A DNA stretch of 64,000 nucleotides from the NCBI GenBank assembly GCA_021014325.1, contig CM037469.1:18685701-18749700 (forward strand). The letters are read 5' to 3'. This stretch comes from Plazaster borealis (taxonomy: Eukaryota > Echinodermata > Asteroidea > Forcipulatida > Labidiasteridae). The notes under the pieces are model-generated. The model saw only the letters and a program-made list of their open reading frames with translations. It was not told the origin of the DNA and ran no database searches. Position numbers and translations under genes: made by a program. Positions 57,801 through 64,000 of the stretch are shown one piece after another (position 1 is the first letter of the stretch; every line of letters begins with the position of its first letter).

Positions 57801-60800
57801 GATTTCTTAAAAGTGACTTGAGTAAATGTCAATCCAACAATTTTCATGAACTACATAATTTCTGAAGTTACTAACGCGGTATCCCAAAGAATCAAACCTT
57901 GCTTCTGTTCTTATAATTAAATTTTGTTTTAGTTTTGAGGGGGGGTTTTTGCAAAGAAAAGAGCGCTTCTTGCAATTTTACTCTTGTCACAAGAGATTGG
58001 TATTTATAATAGCAACAGATGTAAACTTTTTGTTTGATGATTTCGAAACTAGTGTTACCAAAGCTGTGCCATATTTGAGAAGTTCAACATAGCAATTTTT
58101 CATGCAGAAGTACTTGGATGTCCCATCTTTTTCCCCCTATCTTGAGGCAAACATCTACATGTTACTTTTCCCTTTATGCCTTTCCATATCATTTACACTA
58201 AACCTGCTCCTTAATTTCCTTCCATCAGCACAAGCCTTTCTTCCCATCCACTGACATCAAATTAATGTGTGCTTTCCCCTTTCGTTAACACCACCCTTTC
58301 TCCCTTTCCATTTCGACTCCACCCTCTTTAAACCCCTACAATCCCCCGTCCAAATTACCTTGTCACACTGTAGGAGGAAGCTATGGATTCTGGCCCCATT
58401 GGGAAGGGGAGAATTCCACCGCAAATACAGAAGGTTCTTGGTGCGATTAGTCAGCCGGGGTACGAGTGGGGCATCCGGCGGGCAACCCCTTGTCTCAAAT
58501 ATGGCAGGCTGAGAGAGGGCGCCCTTTACATTGTCCAATATTGCACACACACTGTAAGATGAAGACATGAAGATATCAGTTAATTAAACTAATCATCAAA
58601 AAGGTTGTGTTCATTGAACTGGAACTGAAGAACATTATCCAAGTATCTTCTACTCAATTTATCATGTACTTGATAAACCATCGATATAAATTATTCAAAG
58701 TGTAATGTACTTCTTATCATAATCTCTATCGGGGCTGTTCTATGCCTGCTGGGAAAGTGAACACAAAGTACTGTAAATGACGTCAAGGATTTGCACCAGT
58801 GATTCAAAAACACATTTGTTTTTTCCCTTAATCCATCCAATGACGCCAAACGTTGAATTGTATTGGTTTAAACCGACAAACACGCCGGCAATATTCTTTT
58901 TACAATACACATGCCTGTAACATAAGCCCATGTTCACACTACAGAGATAATTCACAGGATACAAAACCCTGGGAAATACCTGGGAAATGTCCATTTCAAA
59001 CTTAACATTTTTTCCCAGGAACAGCTGAAAACTCATAATGCTAACCCCAGGGTTATCTCACTTGACCCTACTCTCAACTCGGGGTAGCTCAATGCATTTC
59101 CCAGGAATTTGCCAGGGTTAACAAATCAAGAGTGACAAAGTCAACCCAGGAAATTCCTGAGGTATTTGTCCAGTGTGAAAGGGGTTAGTGTTAGCAAAAG
59201 GGGTGTGTGGGCATCCGGATTCCAGATAGCAACTTGCCCTAGGGTTAGTGTTGGCCAGCATCCAGCAACTAACCAGCAACACTAACCCCAGAGCAACTTG
59301 CTTTCTGGAATCAATTCAATTAATTCAATTGCAAGTTGCTATTTGGAATCAATTTAATTAATTCAATTGCAAGTTGCTATCTGAAATCAATTCAATTAAT
59401 TCAATTGATTGAATTGATTGGATTGATTTCAGATAGCAACTTGCCCTGGGGTTAGTGTTAGCCAGAGGGGTGTGTGGGTGTCCAGCATCTATGGACACCT
59501 GATATCCAGATAGCAACTTGCCCTTAAAAGCCTAGAACCAACCTATATGGGGAATGGTTCTGTAAACTAAATCACACGGTCCATTCATCACAATAGCTAC
59601 TGAAATTGGCATCCTACATGTGGTTTAACAATTACTGCCAACAAAATAATTGTGTACAATAATCTGTTCATCTCCATTGTAAGAGCCACTTAGATACTAT
59701 CTAAATGTGGATTAACAATCAGAAATATTAAATGTAACAATAATAACTGATAACAAATTCAGTCAGCTCTTTTGAAGAATTATTTTTGTATTTTTGCAAT
59801 AGAACTTCTGCACATTTAGGTAGAACAAACAAAATTGCGGCAAATTTTTTAACATGCTGGCACTTTTGGTTGATAGCTCACGGTTCTCCAGGCTTTATTT
59901 TTAAAGTAAGGGGTCAATAAAAAATTTAAACTTTTTTAAGGTCATACAGCGGTAAGTTCACTTATTGACCCAATTCACCTGACGCCTTCATCATCAAAAT
60001 AATCTTGGTTGCGCCATTTTGGCAGTCAATGTTCCTGTGTGTTATCACAATGTGGTGCGACTTTTAGACGGCATGGCATTTACACGCTTGCCAGTTGACT
60101 CCCAAAATAATTAACAAGGCACAGTGGGCATGTAAGGGGACAATAAGATCTCCCTCCCACATATTTTGTTATTAATGTGCAACCCTCAGTCACCCCAACC
60201 CATCAAAATCAAACTTTTTGTTTATTTGATTCTGTTGGACTGAGGACTGCGTTAGTAAACTGATTAAAGCTTTCAGTGGGATCAGGCATACCACCACAAT
60301 CAGAGTCCAACAGTTTGGGTGTTGAGTACCATTTGGTGTTGGATTTTGTTAGAGTGAGGAAGGATCATAGTAAATCGCTCATGAGATTAGGAATACCACC
60401 ACAATCAGAGTCTAACAGTTTAGGTGTTGAGTACCATTTGGTGTTGGATTTTGTTAGAGTGAGGAAGGATCATAGTAAATCGCTCATGGGATTAGGAATA
60501 CCACCACAATCAGAGTCCAACAGTTTGGGTGTTGAATACCATATGGTGTTGGATTTTGTTAGAATGAGGAAGAGTCTGGGCATATCACCCAGGGAGATAG
60601 GGTTAATATAATATTCATAACCCCACAAATCCAAAAAGAATAATCAACTGACTTGCCTGCTAGATTTTTCAGTAAATTTGCCCCCAATTGTCAAGTCTCC
60701 CCCATTTATTCTACTGTAGATATATCAATAAAAACACCTTTAAGTCTTACACAGCCTCCAACCCCCCCCCCCCCCCCCACAATTGTACTCTCTGTCTGAC

Positions 60801-60927
60801 CATGAAAGAGGTGACCACTTTAGATAGCCCAAAGGTTAACCCTTGAATCAAAATATTGCATTACCTGAGTTGATAATCTGTTGCTGGTTTTAAATCTGTT
60901 ACTTCATATTCATTCTCCGTTCCATGA
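45566..60927 (-). CDS. FNDC3: FNDC3A/B-like fibronectin type III protein, C-terminal part (16 exons)
   Basis: Exons in transcript order: 60865-60927, 58359-58551, 55717-55841, 55103-55265, 54565-54651, 52643-52782, 51941-52009, 51362-51480, 50348-50453, 49650-49828, 48990-49178, 48418-48752, 47540-47752, 46948-47114, 46360-46487, 45566-45868. Phases agree at the joins (the 52643-52782 length is uncertain by one base). The ~860 residues contain the end of one and eight complete FN3 domains, each starting with a Pro-rich hinge and carrying the usual core Trp, Tyr-x-Leu/Val and Y(R)FR-type strands. CC pairs after WEKP and WTEPN are family-like. A hydrophobic C-terminal anchor follows. FNDC3 proteins are tail-anchored in ER/Golgi membranes. 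FNDC3A is about 1,200 residues, so the N-terminal quarter lies beyond the window. A versus B cannot be decided. Confidence 0.9.
46600..46745 (-). mobile_element. tRNA-derived SINE (antisense) in FNDC3 intron
   Basis: The plus strand shows the complements GAACCTGGGACCTCC (B-box region) and CAACTGAGCTATCTAGCC (A-box), then TCTCCCTATTTTGTCATTAT. Same family as 31300-31690. It lies between exons 46948-47114 and 46360-46487. Confidence 0.7.
47185..47345 (-). mobile_element. SINE body fragment (antisense) in FNDC3 intron
   Basis: Complementary text to the body of the family at 61220-61385 (GAGTACTGAGTAGGCAGAG-like, here read as CTGTATACTCAGTACTTTCC). Head only weakly preserved. Confidence 0.4.
48025..48320 (-). 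mobile_element. SINE head next to a MITE body in FNDC3 intron
   Basis: At 48030-48125 the antisense tRNA-like head appears (complement of a GGTTTCGAATCCCAG B-box). At 48180-48310 follows AACAGCGCCCTCACCGAGGT and a body matching the element at 5058-5588. The same two families are combined as at 5 kb, but in a different arrangement. Confidence 0.55.
50560..50955. mobile_element. Composite repeat with hammerhead-like motif
   Basis: The flanks (50560-50600 and 50885-50955, the latter ending CAGCAGCTCTATGAAGTAAGC) look like halves of a GGGCC-type MITE. Between them is unrelated text carrying the motif at 50612-50655 and two copies of CTCCGCGGTAGTA (about 50670 and 50815). This suggests a retroelement fragment inserted into a MITE. 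Confidence 0.45.
52093..52261. mobile_element. GGGCC-ended MITE in FNDC3 intron
   Basis: Left end GGGCCCTTTTTCATAGAGC, internal AAAAGTAGCTTAGCACAAA and ACGGTTACCGGCC, right end CAAAATTGGGCCC. Confidence 0.75.
53460..54480. repeat. ~105-bp satellite array, about 10 copies, in FNDC3 intron
   Basis: CCCAAACTGTTGGACTCTGA recurs every 100-108 bases from about 53570 to 54405, each followed by TATGGTGGTATGCCTGAT, GCATGATCAGTTTACTAG and TGCAGTCCTCAGTCCAACAC. The first unit (53510) is shortened. The array lies between exons 54565-54651 and 52643-52782 and is homologous, in reverse orientation, to 60250-60600. Confidence 0.92.
55330..55565. repeat. 24-bp tandem repeat in FNDC3 intron
   Basis: About nine variants of GTGGCTATGGCTAGATCACT with spacers GCAA or GTAG directly upstream (transcript sense) of exon 55103-55265, ending about 65 bases from its acceptor. 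Confidence 0.8.
56120..56545 (+). mobile_element. Full-length tRNA-derived SINE in FNDC3 intron
   Basis: The head GGCAGAGCGGATAAGAGCAC, with GTGGGTTTGAGTCCCTGCC as B-box, runs into CACTTGTGTCCTTAAGCAAG, then GGATGGGACGTAAAGC, GGTGTTCCTGG and the 3' tail GTGCGCTATATAAGAAGCC with ATTATTATC. It is the best reference copy of the family in the window. Confidence 0.85.
56550..58358. other. FNDC3 intron, otherwise featureless
   Basis: A few GGGTGGAGTGTG-type short repeats near 56625-56660. No exon or recognisable element was found in the rest. Confidence 0.4.
59205..59525. repeat. Nested palindromes in FNDC3 intron
   Basis: TAGCAACTTGCCC and its complement recur several times. The clearest arm pair is GCAAGTTGCTATCTGAAATC at 59369-59388 and its reverse complement at 59425-59444, with AATTCAATT-rich text between. 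A second pair brackets 59218-59315 (GTTAGTGTTG against CAACACTAAC, TTCCAGATAGC against TTTCTGGAA). Confidence 0.8.
59990..60150. mobile_element. Dispersed repeat, also at 14885-15060
   Basis: Shared ordered phrases are AATCTT, GTTGCGCCATTTTGG, AGTCAATGT and a GACTCCCAAA/GACTTCCAAA block. No ends were resolved. Confidence 0.5.
60250..60600. repeat. ~105-bp satellite, 3 copies, inverted relative to 53460-54480
   Basis: CCACCACAATCAGAGTCCAA recurs at about 60290, 60396 and 60501, with AACAGTTTGGGTGTTGAGTA and GTGTTGGATTTTGTTAGAG. The first copy, GGGATCAGGCATACCACCAC, is the exact complement style of the 53-54 kb units. The apparent open frame here is repeat-driven. Confidence 0.9.
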
Positions 60928-60929
60928 CT

Positions 60930-62000
60930 GCAAAGAATTAAACAAAAAATACAGAAACTGTTAATGTCAAAAGAACACAAATTAAACATCAATCAAAGAC
61001 AAAGAAATGGAGAAATTTGTTTAATAACTACATCGTATTTGTTATCTCTGCCCAAGAAATGGCAGGGATATTGTTGAGCTCGCTGATCAGTCACAGCATA
61101 ACTCACTACAGCAACCATGGGGTTTAAACTTAGCTGACATGTTCGAATCTATTTGAAAATCATTGCAGTACCCACTGCTAAAATAAAGGGTTTGGTTTGC
61201 CTCTGGCTGCTATGTGCAGGCTCTGTAGTCTGGTGGTGGGACTGTGCTCTGGAGTAGCGGGATGTGGGTTCGGTTCCCGCCCGGCTAATATTCCTGTGGA
61301 ATTGTTTTCATGGGACTCGAGAGAGTACTGAGTAGGCAGAGCTTAATACTCATTGGTGTATAAGTAAACACAAATAATATTCTCTAGTTTGTAAGTTTGT
61401 GCCAAGAAAACAAGGCAAATGGAAAGAAAAACAATCCTGAAACCAGGAAACAAAAATCCTGACTAATTACTGGTAGACATTTACTTATTATAAAATCAGA
61501 ATTATTTGATGAACACCAGAAGGCCCATGTGAAATAAAATTTAACATCCACAGTACGTACCGACCATCCTGCAGCCATATAAAAGACTGCCAATCTTACA
61601 AGCATTTCCGCTTCAAAACTTAATAACCAAAGACATTCAATTGTGGAACCAAACAAACCACAAACCAAACAATACCAGGGGCCAAAAAGGATGGTACAAA
61701 CTTTCACATGATTTTATAGTCGCTCCCTGCAGGAAATAATTCCAGTGGTTATCAAAGTTTACCCCGCAATTTGCTCAGAATAATGGTGCATTGTGCCGGC
61801 CCAGTGGAAGCCCACAGTTTGACACCGGTATTATTTCCCACCACATTTCAGTACGACTTCCTACCACTAGTCTACATTGTGTATATAGTAACAGTGTATA
61901 CAAGAATATAGCTTAATAAAGGAATGGTACATCAATGGTTAGACATGTGGACAAGTTGCTAAATGATTGACACTTAAGCATAACGGCTCTCATGTGATTT
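60930..62000. other. Sequence upstream of the first FNDC3 exon in the window
   Basis: It contains a tRNA-derived SINE (61220-61385) and otherwise nothing recognisable. The next upstream FNDC3 exon was not found up to 64 kb. A 16-base C homopolymer lies at about 60763-60778, just downstream of exon 60865-60927 on the minus strand. Confidence 0.4.
61220..61385 (+). mobile_element. tRNA-derived SINE
   Basis: The head TCTGGTGGTGGGACTGTG and GTTCGGTTCCCGCCCGG are tRNA-like, followed by CTGTGGAATTGTTTTCATGG and GACTCGAGAGAGTACTGAG. Confidence 0.6.
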
Positions 62001-62004
62001 GCAA

Positions 62005-62455
62005 TAATGCTGCTGCTTTCGGGAGACTGCTGCTGCTTTCGGGAGACTGCTGCTGTTCTTGTGAGACTGCTGCTGTTCTCGCGAGACTGCTGCTGTTCTC
62101 ACGAGACTACTGCTGTTCTAGCGAGACTGCTGCTGTTCTAGCGAGACTGCTGCTGTTATCGTGAGACTGCTGCTGCTTTCGGGAGACTGCTGCTGTTCTC
62201 TTGAGACTGCTGCTGTTCTCATGAGACTGCTGCTGTTATCGTGAGACTGCTGCTGCTTTCGGGAGACTGCTGCTGTTCTAGCGAGACTGCTGCTGTTATC
62301 GTGAAACTGCTGCTGCTTTCGGGAGACTGCTGCTGTTCTCGTGAGACTGCTGCTGTTCTCACGAGACTGCTGCTGTTCTCACGAGACTGCTGACGTTCTA
62401 GCAAGACTGCTGCTGTTCTCGTGAGACTGCTGCTGTTCTCGCGATATTGATGCAA
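62005..62455. repeat. 20-bp CTG-rich array, about 22 copies
   Basis: The unit is GAGACTGCTGCTGTTCTCGC with variants CTTTCGG, TTATCGT and TTCTAGC. Open frames occur on both strands (LLLLSGDC-like and SSSLTRTAAV-like) because few stops fit the unit. The surroundings show no gene. Confidence 0.9.
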
Positions 62456-62689
62456 GACTGGTATGATATTTATAATTAGTGAGCTTTCAGATTGAAGCTA
62501 ATCAAAATCTTTTCATGATCGTAAGACATTTGTGAGTGAAGCCGACTGGCTAATGGAGGTTTGGTTTTCCTTCAAACTGATGCAATTATTATCTATTAAA
62601 CTGTTGCGCTGCCTGCTGCTTATTACAGGATTCCAACTGGCCTCTTGTCACCGGACACACTCAGTGGTCTAGAATAGCTCCAATCCAAG

Positions 62690-62836
62690 GCCTGAAATTG
62701 CACGCCTCTGTTGCCCTTGTTCTTGGCCTTGGTGCCCCTTTAAATGTTTCCCATAGACTTTAACATTTTCCAAGGGTATTGCCCTTTGCAAACTGAAAAT
62801 GGCCTTGCCCTCTCAAAGATGAAATTCCAGACCTGC
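62690..62836. mobile_element. Dispersed repeat, second copy of 11476-11636
   Basis: It shows GCCTCTGTTGCCCTTG, TTTCCCATAGACTTTAA and GGCCTTGCCCTCTCAAAGAT in the same order as the first copy, with TGAAATTGCACGCC and GAAATTCCAGACCTG at the ends. Confidence 0.6.
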
Positions 62837-62922
62837 AATCCCACTATTATTACATACATCAATGTAAGTGTAAAACCAAAATATTATTCTTTATCCCTGA
62901 TGTAATTATTACATGTATTGGA

Positions 62923-63484
62923 TAGTTATCAATCCTGAACTGTGTCTTTAAGCATTCCTATCAGCTCAATAAACTCTTGAACCTGACCGGACCAGTCGAC
63001 ACAAAAGTAGAAGACAAGGAAACGTTCTTCCTCATGCAGGCAGCTCAGCCAATCTCCACTTAGTCTCAATAAACTCTTGAACCTGACCGGACCAGTCGAC
63101 ACAAAAGTAGAAGACAAGGAAGCGTTCTTCCTCATGCAGGCAGCTCAGCCAATCTCCACTTAGTCTCAATAAACTCTTGAACCTGACCGGACCAGTTGAC
63201 ACAAAAGTAAAAGACAAGGAAGCGTTCTTCCTTATGCAGGCAGCTCAGCCAATCTCCACTTAGTCTCAATAAACTCTTGAACCTGACCGGACCAGTCGAC
63301 ACAAAAGTAGAAGACAAGGAAGCGTTCTTCCTCATGCAGGCAGCTCAGCCAATCTCCACTTAGTCTCAATAAACTCTTGAACCTGACCGGACCAGTCGAC
63401 ACAAAAGTAGAAGACAAGGAAACGTTCTTCCTCATGCAGGCAGTCCAACAAGCTCTGACCCACAGTTTGAAGAACTTCCTCCAT
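62923..63484 (-). other. Possible small gene disrupted or expanded by the 100-bp array
   Basis: On the minus strand an ATG at 63482-63484 (context AGGAACATGG) opens MEEVLQTVGQSLLDCLHEEE and continues into the first array unit (FLVFYFCVDWSGQVQEFIE). The far end of the array follows the same phrase with LIGMLKDTVQD and a stop. With one unit instead of five, a continuous ~50-residue helical peptide results. Across the array the frame breaks at each unit. No family recognised; it could be one exon of a larger minus-strand gene whose first exon lies nearer 63.83 kb. Confidence 0.3.
62950..63450. repeat. Exact 100-bp tandem array, 5 copies
   Basis: CTCAATAAACTCTTGAACCT starts at 62965, 63065, 63165, 63265 and 63365, a spacing of exactly 100. 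Only a handful of substitutions separate the units, so the array is young. Because 100 is not a multiple of 3, the minus-strand reading shifts frame between units. Confidence 0.95.
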
Positions 63485-63679
63485 GTTCCTGATTTTGTCT
63501 AATGACTCATAACACAATCACTTCCACCACTCAAAATATGACTGTCAGAACCCAAAACATAAACCAAGCGACCCCATTTTTGTACAGTAGGTGTAGTTCG
63601 GGTCTGCTTGAATGGTTTTAAAAATACACTTTGTTTTATTAATTTTATTGTAATCCTTTGGACAAAACAATATTACAAG

Positions 63680-63849
63680 CAGAGGCCATCCGGGAAGGGC
63701 AAAAGTAAACAACTGTCTTCAAAAGAGATATACCCTCCCAGACCGAACTTCAAGGAGGCAACATACAGTAAACTATACCAGCGATTCACAAATCAGTGTG
63801 CCCTCAACAGTTTGCCCAGGAGAGGCCATTTTCGCAGTGTATCATAGGA
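63680..63849 (+). other. Unassigned open stretch
   Basis: About 55 codons after AATATTACAAGCAG end in TAG, reading a basic Lys/Ser/Pro-rich peptide (GKGKSKQLSSKEIYPPRPNF in part). The minus strand has a well-placed ATG at 63825-63823 (AAAATGGCC) opening MASPGQTVEGTLICESL. Neither could be extended into a sure gene. Confidence 0.2.
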
Positions 63850-64000
63850 AAAGGCTTGATAATTGTTCAGTCATCAAGCAGCGCCCTTTGCATGACCCTG
63901 GTTGTTTAGGTTCCTCTGTGGCTATATTTCACTGTGTTTATGGCAAGGCTCTTAAATGTACGTCACACTTATGTCAGCCATTTCAAGGTGACAAAAGCTG

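Noticed and set aside
61384..61707. 107-codon minus-strand open frame, considered as an upstream FNDC3 exon
   Set aside because: No FN3 signature residues, and splice sites are unconvincing.
1..64000. Autonomous transposase, reverse transcriptase or integrated virus
   Set aside because: No open frame with such domains was seen on either strand. All mobile elements recognised here are short and non-autonomous.

Overview
The window reads as animal nuclear DNA: intron-split genes with GT/AG junctions, AT-rich non-coding sequence, tRNA-derived SINEs, short inverted-repeat elements and many tandem repeats. The repeat style and the TRIM-like genes fit an echinoderm, perhaps a sea star. That placement is inference; no sequence search was possible.

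Layout. (1) 1-12.4 kb, plus strand: the 3' end of an UNC80-like gene (NALCN channel complex). Ten coding exons are recognised, nine of them joined in phase from 7.46 kb to a stop at 12,381, preceded by a 7 kb intron full of repeats. (2) 12.4-19.2 kb: intergenic sequence with an 80-bp tandem array, SINEs, an inverted-repeat element and a ~175-bp satellite (16.4-19.2 kb). (3) 19.1-37.65 kb: two tandem copies of an 8.6-10 kb segment, each with one minus-strand RING/B-box/coiled-coil (TRIM-like) gene whose second exon is a 36-bp coding minisatellite (12-residue repeat). Copy A (20.5-25.8 kb) is open to the stop (about 678 aa). Copy B (30.3-34.4 kb) has a one-base deletion in the repeat exon. The copies differ further by transposon insertions and private minisatellites. 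(4) 37.65-45.5 kb: AT-rich sequence, transposon relics and a 34-bp minisatellite ending just past the next gene's stop. (5) 45.5-60.9 kb, minus strand: the 3' part of an FNDC3A/B-like gene. Sixteen exons join in phase and encode eight full fibronectin type III domains, the end of another, and a C-terminal membrane anchor. Its introns hold two homologous satellite arrays in opposite orientation. (6) 61-64 kb: SINEs, a 20-bp CTG-rich array and a near-identical 100-bp array overlapping a possible small gene.

UNC80 points right and the TRIM pair and FNDC3 point left. The three gene types have no evident shared pathway. The most distinctive content is the recent TRIM duplication with its repeat-coding exon, and the structural novelty in introns: a decoy splice acceptor, inverted satellites, palindromes and a hammerhead-like motif.
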